A stretch of 64,000 bases of DNA from Anaeramoeba flamelloides (GCA_027625915.1 JANTQA010000010.1:1612001-1676000); one strand, 5' to 3'. Counted from the stretch's first letter, positions 47,783-59,645 are shown. The notes: generated by a model from the letters alone, not told the origin. Numbers and translations are program-made.

Positions 47783-49058
47783 TTTCAACAAAAAACAAAA
47801 AAATGGGTTAAAATTTTTGAGCAAATTGGAAATCAAATTTCTTTTTAATCCCAGTACTTTGTGGTCTGTTAAAAAAATAGAAAATATTCTTATAATATTC
47901 AAAGTTAAGGCAATTTTTCAAGAATAAAAAGAATTCGAGTTTGTCGTTAGAAATAAAATGAAAAATCTAAGAGCGTTGTTAACCTAATCTCTCTTTTTTA
48001 TGTTGTAATGTGATTTTTTCTGAAATTTTTGGTTCTTGTAAATTTTGTTTTGGATAATAAAATGAACTACATTGGTTAAAAGAAAAAAATTAGAATTGGT
48101 TTTTAATCTTCAAAAACTTTAGATATTTACAATATAATTTATTTTTAAGAGTTAAGAACAAAGTTTTAAGGTGAAAAGGGTGAAATTGTGAATAAAAACG
48201 CTCTTGAATTAGTGTTATAGTCTTACTTAAATGTACACCTATGATGAATTTATTTTGCCAAAAAAGGGAAATTTTCTCAATTCCAACTATTTTCACAATT
48301 CATACACTTCATAGATATTAATCTCCCAAAATTTGATTTTTAGCTTTTATAATTTCCATTTGAAACCTTAAAAGAAAAAATAATTCATGTAGATACTCTA
48401 ATAGTCCTTTTCAGTTACTTTTTCCATTTTGATATATTTTTAAATTTGGACTTTTACTTGAAAATGCCTTGGTATTCATTTTTTTTTTGAAAATTTTATT
48501 CAAAAATTTCTTTGTTAGATTCATTTAAAGATTCATTTTAATCATTTTATTTATGTAGATTTAATTTGTATATTAATAATTATTTTTGGTCAAATATCTT
48601 CAGAATGAAAATTCTGATTGAGAAGTGAAACTTAAACTACACATTAACTACACAAACCCAAAAACTGGAATTTGGTACTTTATAAACTCTCCACGGGTAT
48701 ATATACATATAATTAAGAACTTTCTGTTAGATAAAACTAATACTTTACTAACCATTTGGTGATTAATAATACAGTTTATTCATAATATAATCAAAATTAC
48801 AAACTTCGGAAGATTGAAGTGAAGGCATTTATAGTTTTTTCCAAGGATCTATTAATCTTAACAATCACTGTGCAAGGAAAAAAGGTGTATTTTGGGTTTT
48901 ATTTTTAAAATAACCGGGAAGACGATTTTTAGTTTAATTCAACTTTAAGATATTAAGTTTAATTTGTAATAAATGATAGTTTTGAAAAAATATTTCATCT
49001 AAAAAAACCAAAATACAAGATAAAAAAGTCTACTAATAATAAATATTCCATGTATCCT

Positions 49059-49185
49059 GGATTTTCAATGATTCATAAGAATCGAGTAAAATCTTAAATT
49101 TTAACATTTCTTTTGAGTTCTGAAAAACTTCAACGAAAGTGTTCATCGAGTATAACCCAAGTGCCTAGGTTTTCTTTGTAAACTA
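49059..49185. repeat. Fold-back repeat, decayed copy 2
   Basis: GGATTTTCAATGATTCATAA GAATCGAGTAAAATC faces TTTCTTTTGAGTTCTGAAAAAC as an imperfect hairpin, followed by GTGCCTAGGTTTTCTTTGTAAA, which resembles the second stem of the 18553 copy (AAGTGCCTAGG shared). Confidence 0.45.
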
Positions 49186-49311
49186 AATTTCATAATAAAT
49201 GGCCCACATTATATTTGAATAATGAATTGCTTTTGTATCGTTTTCAAGTTTTTCCTCTCACAATGAAAATTTTGCAAATAAATCATTTTTTCTCTTTTTT
49301 ATTTTTTCAAC

Positions 49312-49500
49312 AGTGTTTTGTTAAAATGGAAAAAGAAAATGAAAAATTGGAAAGATGTAACAGATGAATTAATGAAAAATTTGGTTTCAAATATGAAAAA
49401 GAGATTAGATTTAGTTATTCAAAAGGAAGAAGAATCGATAAATGGGTTTTTTTACTTTTTTAAATTTTCTATTTATTATGTAATGCTTCTTTCAAAATAA
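49312..49500 (+). CDS. Possible terminal exon, unknown protein
   Basis: An open frame follows a good acceptor (TTTTTTCAACAG at 49302-49313). It encodes a charged helix (WKDVTDELMKNLVSNMKKRL) and a hydrophobic C-terminal stretch (GFFYFFKFSIYYVMLLSK), then TAA. The layout recalls a tail-anchored protein. No start or upstream exon could be found and no family is recognised, so this may be chance. Confidence 0.2.
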   Translation, partial: SVLLKWKKKMKNWKDVTDELMKNLVSNMKKRLDLVIQKEEESINGFFYFFKFSIYYVMLLSK

Positions 49501-49762
49501 ATGACCCAATTTTTTTTAACAGTTTTTTTTATTTTACTTTCTTTTATTTTAAGACAAAAAATAAATATCTCTTGAGTATATTATTGAATATTAAAATCTA
49601 AATTTTAATATTATAATAGATAACTTCAATTATTAAAAATATATTTATTTAAAATTTGATTTTTAATGGACCAATTATTATGAAAGATAGTTTATTTTCT
49701 GTTTTATATATAAAAATTATTGATTTTACAAATAAACAGAAAACCCAAGAAAAGATAATTGC

Positions 49763-49922
49763 GGTTTTCCAAGATTCAAAAGAATCGAGGAAAATAATCT
49801 AGATTTTACTTGAATTCTTTTGAATTCTGGAAAACCTAATGAAAGTTCCCTAGTTTTTTTTTACTTTTTGGAATAAAATGAAAATTTATAAAATTTTCTG
49901 TTTATTACAAAAAGTAAAAAAG
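49763..49922. repeat. Fold-back double hairpin, copy 3
   Basis: Stem one (49763-49836) pairs GGTTTTCCAAGATTCAAAAGAA with TTCTTTTGAATTCTGGAAAACC. Stem two (49850-49922) pairs CTAGTTTTTTTTTACTTTTTG with CAAAAAGTAAAAAAG. Same two-stem order as the 18553 copy, but there the stems are reversed. Confidence 0.65.
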
Positions 49923-50659
49923 ACATTTAACAATTAATATATATATATTAATTTTTATTTAAATTAATAAATAATCCTTTAAATGTTAAAATAATTGATA
50001 AATCCATTTGAGATGATAATACAACAATTTCTTGGCTGTGATATTAAAAATTCAAATTTTTTACTATTAAATTTAAAAAAAAAATTTAAATAGATGTACC
50101 AAAATTATATTTTTCAACTTAAATTATAAAATATCTTTAACAATGTTTTTTATCAAAAGTACATTATTAAATTTTAATATTTATTTAAATTTGAATTATA
50201 ATAAAGTAAAAAATTATTAAATTATAACTTTTATATTGAAAAATTTCTTCTTTAATATGCTTTGTCTAGATTTTCATACATTTCATGTCTATAATTGGTG
50301 TTTTTATGATATAATCTTTGGAAAATTAATTATTTATACTTTGATTTGAACAAAATCTATAAAATATTAGCTTAAATCGAAATATATTTTTATGAAATAA
50401 GCTTTCCAACATAAATTTCAAGTTATTTTAGATCCCATTTAAAATAATCCACATCAAAAAAGTTAATCGATATTAATTTTCAAATAAATTTATTTCAGAA
50501 ATTTCAAGAAATTAGATATGAAACAAGATTTCTAGTTTTTTGATTTAAATTTTTGTCATAAAAATACCTTTCGACTTAAATTATCATTTTTTTTGTATTT
50601 TCTGTTTATTTCAAAGTAAGAATAATTCATTTTCTAAGTACCAAAATTCTCCACAAAAG

Positions 50660-50661
<2 letters not shown>

Positions 50662-50694
<33 letters not shown>
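50662..50694. repeat. AT microsatellite
   Basis: About 16 AT units, no other content. Confidence 0.85.
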
Positions 50695-50699
<5 letters not shown>

Positions 50700-51953
50700 T
50701 TAATTCCCATAAAATGTCAAAACCGAAATGTTTTATATTAGCTAAATCTTAAAAAATATTAAAATTCTATAAGATCAGCCTTACATAAATATTTATTTAC
50801 AAATTGCGGTAGAAACTTTATTAATAATTACAATTGTGAAATTCAAACGAACAAAATATATGTCTAAATAAATTCATCTCAAAAATATATTTAGTACAAT
50901 TGATATGACCATGAAAATATATGAATTTTTCGGATCTGATTTTTCAATTTTTTGATTTTAAAAACAATAAATTAGAAAATTCTCAATTTAAATAAAATTG
51001 ATTTTTAGACATCAAACCAAAATAAAACAAGAATTTTGTCATAAAAAAGTACTAGTGCCCAAATTATATATCTATATTACACTTGTAATATATAGCAATA
51101 TTCATATTGAAACTCTAAAAAGAGTATTTAAAAAATAAAAATCATTCGTTTTTTTTTTCTTCTTGATGGTAGGAAATATCTAATTCAGTATATAATTTTA
51201 TACACATGTTGAAACCAATTTTCAAGCAAAGTCCTTGATTTTTGAATGAATATATTGAAATTTTTAATAAATTTTCATATTTTTAGGGACTTTAAGGCTT
51301 TTTTATAATTGTCTTAAAATTTTTCTAAAAATTTAACTCTTTAGATTTTTGGAGAAAAATTTTCATTTGATCTTTCAATTCAAAAATTATTTTTTAAAGA
51401 GTCAAATTTTAAGAAACCAATACCAAATTTACTTGTTGTTTATTATTAGTTTCTTTTATTGATTAATTACTAGATAAACCTTCAATAAAAAAGAAAAATT
51501 AACTTTAATTTGTGATACCTTTTTAGCAAGTCTTTCGAGGTAATTTAATTAATACCCTAATAAACCTACTTTTGTTATGTGTGACTTTTTTAAGATATTT
51601 AAACCTATAAAAGACAGTCAATATTTAATTATGTATCACATATTTAATTTTATTACTGTTTTATCGTTTGAGTACACCCTTAAAGCCAAATTTCCAAAAA
51701 AAGAAACAACAATCTCTTTACCTTCTTAAATCCCAAATAATAATACGTTTTACCAAAATGATCTTTATACACCCTTAATGACTGTATTACATCACCTTTC
51801 CATTATTCTCGTTCTAATATTTTGACACCCATTATTATAAGGAAGAAGAACAAAACCAAAAAAATAGGCTTTTCATTTTTTTGTATTTTACTTTTTTTCT
51901 TTTATTTTTTCAGACAAAAACAAAAAAAAAAAAAAAAAAAAAAAAAAAACAAA

Positions 51954-54900
51954 ATGGATGAAATAATTCTGAAATTAGAAAAAGGACTTCGATCTTCAAA
52001 TACAAAAGAAAGGAGCGATTCCATCTTAGCATTATTGAATCTTAAAAACCAGCCGGAAATAATCACAAGACCTAATTCATTGAAGACCTTATTTTTCAAA
52101 TTAGCAAATTTGTTTTACAATGAAACGAATTTAATCCGTTATCATGTCTTACAGGTCTTTTTGTCACTTCGCGAACAATTTTCAGGATTACCAAGTTTCA
52201 GTGAAGATTTGTTAAAGCCGATTATTGGTGTCTTAGAGATGAATGATCCCATAGCACGAACACTCTCGCTAAAAGTGTTTGGCTCAATCTGCGCGCTCTT
52301 AAAGGATCGAGTGCAAGTGCATCATTTAATTATGAGTTCACTTCAGTCAAGATTCTCCGACGAAAGAAAGGCATCAGAGTGGGTTAACCACCAAATGGCA
52401 AGGGTTTCGTTGGTCTTTTGTGAAGGGATCCTAGAAAAGTTGAATGAATTCCTGAACAACCAATCTGATTTAGAATCCAGAGACATTTTATTATTTTCAA
52501 GTCTGTTGTCTCATATGAAGCACAGTACAACTTTGTCGAAAAGGGCCTTTGAGCTTGGCAAGATGTTACTGCTAAAATTCCCAACTTTCCAATTTGTTCA
52601 AAACATTCTAAACTCCTTAACCAAATGCTCCTTGAACTCGATTGTCATTTTGCCTTTAATAATAAACCTCTTGTCCAATTATCTTTTTAAAGATCGAAGG
52701 CTTAATATTAAATTAATTTCCCTACGCCTATTATCCATTTTAATAATCAAACACCCACAGCAAATTAATCAAAAACAGGCAACTAAATTAACAATAAAAC
52801 TAGTAAAGCTCATAGAAAATAATACAGACCCCCAATTACTAATTTCTTCTTTAAATTTGTTAAAAAAAATTATTGCAACAACCAAAATAAATAAAAATGA
52901 GAAAAAAATATTAGATTCCATAAATAATTTATTAATTTTAGCTTATAGCCCCAATATTGAAATTAGTGTTTTGTCTTTAAATATTTGTGCAAGAATTTTC
53001 AATTTTTCTTCAAATTTAAAAAACGAAAAGAAAATTCAAACGAAAGAGGAAAAAGAAAAAACAAAAGAAAAAGAAATTGAAACAGAAATGGGTCAAGATG
53101 AAAACGAAAATGAAAATGAAAATGAAGATGAAAATGAAATTGAAGATTTTTTAACTGAGGCAATTATTTCAAGAATCATTTCAAATGAAATAAATACAAA
53201 AAATCAAGCAAAATCGATAATCACAACAATTTTAATAATTATTCAAAAAAATCAATTAATAATTAAAGAACATTTTCAAAAAAATCATGGGAAAGGAAAA
53301 CAACAGCAACAGGAAGAAGAAAAATTACTGGAATACCAAACATTTCAAAATAAATTAGAGAAACTAATTATCAGATTTTCCTTAGCATTAATCGAATCAA
53401 TTAAAAACATAATATTAAAAAAAACTAAAAAGATTAATAAAATTGAAAAAGAAAATAATACAAATTCTCAATTTGCAAATCAAAATTCGATTGAATTTAT
53501 CTATATTAATGGACTAGCAGAATTTGTTTTTGATTTGCCTTCATTGTTTCATTTCGAAAATAAATGCTACAAACTATTATTTGAATTAATTAATATTGAG
53601 CAAAATGAAAAATTAATTTCATATTTATTTATACCATTATTACGATCTGCTAGATGGTATTCATGGTTTGTTTATAGCCAAATAGAAAGCAATAAAAAAA
53701 AAAAAGAAAATAAAAATAAAACTGTAAATGAAAATGAAAAAGAAAAACAAACAGAAACAGAAACAGAAAAAGAAAAAGATATGGATATTGAAATTGAAAC
53801 GAAAATTGAAAAATATCAAAAAGAAAAGAAATTATGTAAATTCGATAAATTGCCACAAATTATTAAATTAAATCAAATCGCATTCCAATTTTTAAAAAAC
53901 AAAAAATATTGGGTTGGCTATATGATTGGCCAACAATTATTAATTTATGGGGGATCAATCGGCCCTTATAGGATCTTTTCAAGGCTGTATAACAAGATTG
54001 ATCACGATCACTTTTCGCCATGGCTCAAATCACTATGCATCTTATCTAAAAACGGAACAAATAACCAAAGCAATTTATTGCGCTCGATCCAAGTGCTAAG
54101 GACCACTTCCGAAAAGCAACAATTTCTATTTCAAAAAAAATATTTAAAATTAAAATCACAGCTATTGTCTGTGGCACAAACAATTAAAGTGGCTTCCCAA
54201 TTATTAAACCCACGTGCGCTTCAAGAAGGCGAGTTGAAAAGTTTATTACACGCACTTAATCTCGCAAGATCCGTCAGCCTCAATTCTGAAAAATTAAATT
54301 GCTTTTGTTTAGGGCTATCACACGAATCAAACCTCCGTTCAGTTGAGGCTATTCAAATTAGTTCTGTGCTATTATTATACCTAATACTTTATTCAAAAAA
54401 CTTTAAAAATCAAAATTTCAATTTAAATGAAAACCAAAAAAATATAAATCAAAAATTCAATCGAAATTTAAATCGTGGGGAGATGATCGAGGGTGCTAAA
54501 TTAAAAAAATTCCTTCAAAATAAATTAAACAAAAATTTTATCATATCATTCCAAAACTCTGGATTCAGATTTAAAGAAATTATACAAAATTCAATCCAAA
54601 TAAAGAACGTAGACCATTTTCTAGATTGCCTCAAAAGAGCGGCGGATTTTATTTTACATAACGATTTAAGTACAATGCCAAACCTGTTTTTCACCTTAAA
54701 ACCAATCGCGGCACTTAGAATCACCCATTACCCAGCATCAAAATTAATTATAAACAGAGATGACTTTTTGTTAAGAATAAACGGCGTAATGAAAATACAA
54801 AAGAGGCTATTAAAAAATCTTTCTCTCATACAAATATCAATTACCATCCTTTCCAAACTATCACAGCCTCAGAAAGTTCGAAAAATTGATAAAAAAGTTA

Positions 54901-55052
54901 TTTCTGACAAAATGTCATTCGAAGTGGAATCTTTAATCAAATTCAACCAAAAGGGTAATTATTCTGTGCAGGTTAAACCCTCATTAATCGGGAAAAATAA
55001 AATGAAATTCTTCTCTGGTAAAAAAATAATAATACCAGTATTAATAAAATAA
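51954..55052 (+). CDS. INTS7: Integrator complex subunit 7
   Basis: Scaffold subunit of Integrator, the nuclear complex that cleaves snRNA and other nascent Pol II transcripts. Single exon, 1032 residues (human INTS7 has about 962). Start ATG at 51954 follows an A run; the frame is open further upstream but without ATG. The N-terminus matches INTS7 in order: LEKGLRSSNTKERSDSILAL, then FFKLANLFYNETNLIRYHVL, then NDPIARTLSLKVFGSICALL. These are HEAT/ARM-type helices. The C-terminal quarter resumes family-like sequence (PNLFFTLKPIAALRITHYPA, INRDDFLLRINGVMKI) corresponding to the INTS7 C-terminal beta domain. Between them lie Glu/Lys/Asn-rich inserts (about residues 365-400, 440-460, 580-630) absent from animal proteins. 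TAA stop. CstF-64 follows 1.8 kb downstream on the same strand. Confidence 0.87.
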   Translation: MDEIILKLEKGLRSSNTKERSDSILALLNLKNQPEIITRPNSLKTLFFKLANLFYNETNLIRYHVLQVFLSLREQFSGLPSFSEDLLKPIIGVLEMNDPIARTLSLKVFGSICALLKDRVQVHHLIMSSLQSRFSDERKASEWVNHQMARVSLVFCEGILEKLNEFLNNQSDLESRDILLFSSLLSHMKHSTTLSKRAFELGKMLLLKFPTFQFVQNILNSLTKCSLNSIVILPLIINLLSNYLFKDRRLNIKLISLRLLSILIIKHPQQINQKQATKLTIKLVKLIENNTDPQLLISSLNLLKKIIATTKINKNEKKILDSINNLLILAYSPNIEISVLSLNICARIFNFSSNLKNEKKIQTKEEKEKTKEKEIETEMGQDENENENENEDENEIEDFLTEAIISRIISNEINTKNQAKSIITTILIIIQKNQLIIKEHFQKNHGKGKQQQQEEEKLLEYQTFQNKLEKLIIRFSLALIESIKNIILKKTKKINKIEKENNTNSQFANQNSIEFIYINGLAEFVFDLPSLFHFENKCYKLLFELINIEQNEKLISYLFIPLLRSARWYSWFVYSQIESNKKKKENKNKTVNENEKEKQTETETEKEKDMDIEIETKIEKYQKEKKLCKFDKLPQIIKLNQIAFQFLKNKKYWVGYMIGQQLLIYGGSIGPYRIFSRLYNKIDHDHFSPWLKSLCILSKNGTNNQSNLLRSIQVLRTTSEKQQFLFQKKYLKLKSQLLSVAQTIKVASQLLNPRALQEGELKSLLHALNLARSVSLNSEKLNCFCLGLSHESNLRSVEAIQISSVLLLYLILYSKNFKNQNFNLNENQKNINQKFNRNLNRGEMIEGAKLKKFLQNKLNKNFIISFQNSGFRFKEIIQNSIQIKNVDHFLDCLKRAADFILHNDLSTMPNLFFTLKPIAALRITHYPASKLIINRDDFLLRINGVMKIQKRLLKNLSLIQISITILSKLSQPQKVRKIDKKVISDKMSFEVESLIKFNQKGNYSVQVKPSLIGKNKMKFFSGKKIIIPVLIK

Positions 55053-56811
55053 GAAAAATCCTTTGATTGTTTTTTCATATTTTGTTTTTATTATTAAGAA
55101 AAAATTATATTTTGAAATTGAAATTTCAATTAAACAATAAATTTGATATTCAGAATAATTTATAATTTACGTTTTTTTTATTTTTTTTCATTTTTTAATT
55201 CAAGTTTTTCTATTTTTGTAAAAACAAAAAATCTCTCAATTTATCCAGATTTTATTTTTTCAACGATTTATATATTTTTAAAAATCAAGAACACATCTTT
55301 ACAATTATTATTAACACATTTTCGGTTTATTCTTTATTTTTGACAGTAAGATCAAAATATTTTATATTATTATTTTTTAATAAATATCAATTTTTAACCA
55401 ATTTCTTTTTTTCTTTATCTTGGGAAATAACAAGAATTATTGTATTGAATCAAAACTTTAACTTTTTGAGGTCATTTATTGTAAATCAATTGATGTATGA
55501 ATTAAAAAAAGACTTGATCTTGGATAAAAATTTAAAGAGAAATAAACTTTAACATATTACATATAACAAAAAAAAAAAAAACAAGTATAAAAGCTAATAA
55601 ACATTATTTACTGATGTCAAAAAAAAAAAAGAGAGAGACATCTGAAATAAAGAATGATATTTTTTTTCGGAAATATTAAAATATATTATGACTATTTTGA
55701 CCAAAATATGGTACTTTACAAATCAGTAATAATATCCTACTATTGTACACTCTTAATATACATACAAATTTTTCCAGATTCTTTACACATAATAAGAATA
55801 GCACAGTCTATTGAAATTGTTTACGTTCTCATGACCTTTTCAACAAACCAGGCCGGCTGTCTACAAGATCTCAATTTCCAGTACTCTATTATTTATTTTC
55901 ACAATTCTAATACTAAAAGTAAGTTTTTTAAAGTCCAAAAATAAAAAAGAAAATTCTTGAAAAAAAATTAACCTTAGGAATTTTTTAAAAGTTATATTAA
56001 ATTAAAAATATTTGTAAATTTTCAAAAACTTTAAATTGTTTTTTTTTAAAAAGAAAAAAGCTAACAATGTTTTGAAATTCTAAGTCTTTTAAAAGTTTTA
56101 ATTATAATTACAATAATAATTTGTCTTACCTGGATAAAATGTATGTTTTAAAATATATAAAATTCTTCTTTTTTTTTTGAAAGACTGATAAATTAAAAGA
56201 TCTGTGAAACAGAAAATAAACACTAAGGAAATATAATATTGATTTCTTAAAGTTCTACTATATGAAGAGAAATTTGAAAACAAAAGGATCAGATTGAAAA
56301 AATTATCTCAAAAAATAGAAAAAAATTTTAGTTCATCAAGATAACAAAGATATTTTTGAAAAAATTGTTAAAATTAAGAAAAATTTGGAACAAATTGATT
56401 CATAATTTAAAACTTTCTCAAAATAACATCGGGTTTACCTTCAAAAATTTATTTAACTGTAGATTTACTATTGGATATGTAACTAGACTTTATCTTAGAA
56501 CAAGAGTAGAAAAAAGTCATGTTCTTTATTTGAGACAGGGATTTTAGGTTCTGAACACAGTAATTATATCCACTAAATAAAAAATTAAAACTTGAAAGTT
56601 ATTTGGTTTTGATCTTTTAATTACTTTCGAAATTTAAAACACATTCAAAAAAACAAAGTGTTGTGAATTAAAAAAGAATGTTTTCAATTTGTTCTCATCA
56701 GGTTGTGCACCTTATAATTAAAATTCATTTTTTTTTGCTTTCAAATTTGTCTTACTCGCTTTTTCATTTGTTAAAACATATCACCAAAACAAAATTCAAT
56801 ATAGAAACATT
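55053..56811. other. INTS7-CSTF2 spacer, no supported gene
   Basis: 1.76 kb of AT-rich sequence. Short frames at 55340-55552, 55654-55944 and 56356-56547 have mixed residues but no start context, no splice partners and no recognisable family. Confidence 0.4.
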
Positions 56812-58185
56812 ATGACTGTACACATTAAAAATATTCCACAAGACGCAACTGAAGAAGAATTAAAAAAGTTCTTTTCAGTTGTTGGGAATGTTGTGTCTGT
56901 TCATATTGAATTTGATCAAAAAACAGGAAGATCCTTAGGGACAGGTATGTGCCGTTTCCAATCGTTAGAAACAGCTCAATCTGCATTTAGAAATTTAAAA
57001 TCAACACCACTCCGGGAAAATTGTGTCTTGCATTTGTCTTTAGCAGATCCAGGGATCGACGAAATAGCAAAAGTGTTATCTGGTATTACAAATGAGAAAC
57101 TTGCTGAATTGTTTACTGCATTTAAAAACCTTATTTTAAAAGATCGTAAATATGCAAAGGAAGTACTTGAACAAAACCCACAGCTATGCCATGCTTTGTT
57201 TCAGGTTCACTTTAAATTAGCCCAAATTAAACAACAAAAGGAACAACAGAAATTATTACGACAACAAAAAGAACATGAATTATTAATAAAACAACAGCAA
57301 GAACAGCAACAACAACAGCAGCAGCAGCAGCAATTACTTTTACAACAACAGCAAGAGCAACAACAGCAGGAATTATTACGAAAGCAAAAAGAACAAGAAT
57401 TATTATTGCAACAACAGCAAGAACAGCAACAGCAACAACAAGAACAACAAGAGCAAGAACAGTTACGTCAGCAAAAACAAGAACAACAACTTAAAATGCC
57501 AAATTATGATAATGAGCCTTTTGGCCAAAGACAAAAAAAATTCAGACAAAATCAACAAGAAAACCTTCACAACAATCAATTTTCAAACGAACCACCAGTA
57601 AATACATCACCAAGAATTAAAATTGAACAGGATCCACAATCATTTAATTCCTTTCAGAACAAACAAGTACAGCAAAACAATCATTATCAGCAAAAGCAAA
57701 GACAAAATAATCAATACCAACAAGAAAACCAAATGATTCAAAATCGAAGAGAGAATAATAACAATCCTCAAAACAATAGAAGAGAAAATAATTTCCAAAG
57801 CCAAAATGGAAAACAGAATCAACAAGAACAAAATTTTTATCACCAAAATATGGATAATAATTATGACAGACAGAGAAATAGAAATGTAAACCAACAGAAC
57901 GAATATTATAATCACCAGAACAATTACCAACAAATTAGAAACCAAGGAATTAATAATCAATTTAACAACCAACAAAACACTCGTTCTTTTTATCAACAAA
58001 ATATGATCAGAAAGACAGAAAATAATGAAAACAATGAAAAGCGTTCCATTCAAAAAATGGAAATCCAAAATGCTGTGTTGCAAATGACAGAAGAAGAAAT
58101 AAGTAGGCTCGACAACCAAAGTAGACAAAAGGTTTTGCAATTAAGAAGGAATTTATTACAAGAAAGGAATAGAGGATTTCATTAA
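56812..58185 (+). CDS. CSTF2: CstF-64 (cleavage stimulation factor subunit 2 / Rna15)
   Basis: Nuclear mRNA 3'-end processing factor that binds the downstream element of the poly(A) site. Single exon, 457 residues, ATG at 56812. Residues 1-80 form an RRM with RNP2-like VHIKNI and RNP1-like LGTGMCRF. Residues 85-147 match the hinge that binds CstF-77 (TNEKLAELFTAFKNLILKDR, LEQNPQLCHALFQ). Residues 150-235 are Gln-rich coiled-coil-like repeats, and 240-400 are Asn/Gln-rich and disordered. The C-terminus (NAVLQMTEEEISRLDNQSRQ KVLQLRRNLL) is the three-helix CSTF_C domain that binds Pcf11. The order RRM, hinge, low complexity, CSTF_C is diagnostic. Aromatic residues usual in RNP1 and RNP2 are replaced. 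TAA stop. Confidence 0.92.
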   Translation: MTVHIKNIPQDATEEELKKFFSVVGNVVSVHIEFDQKTGRSLGTGMCRFQSLETAQSAFRNLKSTPLRENCVLHLSLADPGIDEIAKVLSGITNEKLAELFTAFKNLILKDRKYAKEVLEQNPQLCHALFQVHFKLAQIKQQKEQQKLLRQQKEHELLIKQQQEQQQQQQQQQQLLLQQQQEQQQQELLRKQKEQELLLQQQQEQQQQQQEQQEQEQLRQQKQEQQLKMPNYDNEPFGQRQKKFRQNQQENLHNNQFSNEPPVNTSPRIKIEQDPQSFNSFQNKQVQQNNHYQQKQRQNNQYQQENQMIQNRRENNNNPQNNRRENNFQSQNGKQNQQEQNFYHQNMDNNYDRQRNRNVNQQNEYYNHQNNYQQIRNQGINNQFNNQQNTRSFYQQNMIRKTENNENNEKRSIQKMEIQNAVLQMTEEEISRLDNQSRQKVLQLRRNLLQERNRGFH

Positions 58186-58739
58186 TTATTTTATTGTAAA
58201 TTCTATTCAGAAGGAATCATTTTTGTTGTATATTTCGAAATAAATTCACCTTTTTTTTTTTTTTTTTTCATTATCTTTTAAGAGAGTTTTTTGCTTTTAT
58301 TTAAAATTATTCAATTTTTGAAGTTATGAAAAATTGATCAATTGAAATATAATTGAAGAAACAATTACCAAACAATGAACTTTAGTTATTTTCTTATTTT
58401 TGTTATTATATCGGTGAATGTTTTTCAATTTAGAAAATATAAAATCATTTTTTATTTTTTAACTTTCAGACTTATTAAAAATTGATTTTTATAAACAAAT
58501 TTTTTGGAAAGCAAAATTAATATTCAAAGAACTGCATGGACTCCCAAACTAGTGAAAAGTTATACTAGATAAAAAATATTTTTAAATTTTAAAAATTTTT
58601 CAATGACATTTAAACAATGATTTTGGTTATGCCCTATTTATGAAACTTAGATTTATCAAATAGCAGAAAAAAATTTTTCTTTATTTTTTTTATTGTGATT
58701 TAATTGAGGAGTAATAGATTCCTATAAGAAGCGCGTTTA
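58186..58739. other. 3' flank of CSTF2
   Basis: AT-rich non-coding sequence with T runs. Nothing else seen before the fold-back cluster. Confidence 0.4.
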
Positions 58740-59645
58740 TCTTTATGAGAATTTAAAAGAATTGGGTAAAATATTTGATTTTTTCGTTATTCTTTTTAAT
58801 ACGGACATTTTTTGTTAGGTTTCTTTAATTTGATAAATTAAAATAAAATTTCAAAATTTTTATGATCATTTCATAAATGAAATAACTACGGTTAGGGTTT
58901 CTTGGGTTTTCTGTTTATTAGGAAAATCAATAGATCTTACAAATAAAACAATAAACCTCAAAAAAACCTAAAACACTTCACAAATAAAACAGAAAACCTC
59001 AAGAAAACCGCTATTAGGTTTTCCAGAATTCAAAAGAATTGAGTTAAATCTATGATTTTTTCGCTATTCTTTTTAATCCTGGAAATTTAGGGTTAGGTTT
59101 TTTTAATTTGATAAATTAAAATAAAATTTTTGAAATTTTACTCAATTATTTTGAATTAAAAATAAACATATGTTAGGTTTTCCAGAATTGAAAAGAAAAT
59201 AAAAAGAAAAAATATATACTTTTTCTCTATCCTTTTGTATTTTGTAAAATCACTGTTAGGTTTTCTTGAGTTTTCTGTTTATCTGGAAAATCGATAGCTT
59301 TTAGTTAGGTTTTTTTGAGGTTTTCTATTTTATTCGAAAAATTTCTTGATTTATGTTAGATGTTCTTGAGTTTTCAATTTATTTGGAAAATGTTCTAGGT
59401 TTTTTTTACTTTTTGAAATAAACCGAAAATTTTAATAAATTTTCTTTTTATATCAAAAAGTAAAAAAAACCCAACGAAAATTAATAGATCTTCAAAATAT
59501 AACAATAAACCTCAAAAAAAACCTAGAACACTTCACAAATAAAAAAGAAAAAATTCAACAAAACATTTGTTAGATCTTTGAAAACTTGAAAGAATTGTGT
59601 AAAATCTATGATAATTCTCCATTCTTTGGAATCCTGTAAAATCTG
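58740..59645. repeat. Fold-back repeat cluster
   Basis: At least six units built from three motifs. The first is GTTAGGTTTTCCAGAATT with AAAAGAATTGAGT and a facing TTCTTTTTAATCCTGGAAA. The second is GTTAGGTTTTTTTAATTTGA with TAAATTAAAATAAAATTT. The third is TTAGGTTTTCTTGAGTTTTC TGTTTAT with its inverse ATAAACCTCAAAAAAACCTA. Direct and inverted units alternate, so much of the region can fold on itself. A perfectly matched later stem pairs AGGTTTTTTTTACTTTTTG with CAAAAAGTAAAAAAAACC. Same family as the copies at 18553 and 49763. Confidence 0.65.

Larger units (their letters stand above)
47783..51953. other. Intergenic; fold-back repeats, no firm gene
   Basis: Contains fold-back copies (49059-49185, 49763-49922) and an AT microsatellite (50662-50694). 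A frame at 49318-49500 behind TTTTTTCAACAG could be a terminal exon but has no recognisable partner exon. Confidence 0.4.

Noticed and set aside
55340-55944. Two mixed-composition frames between INTS7 and CSTF2
   Set aside because: No ATG in good context, no splice sites linking them, no recognisable family; the spacer reads as AT-rich noise.
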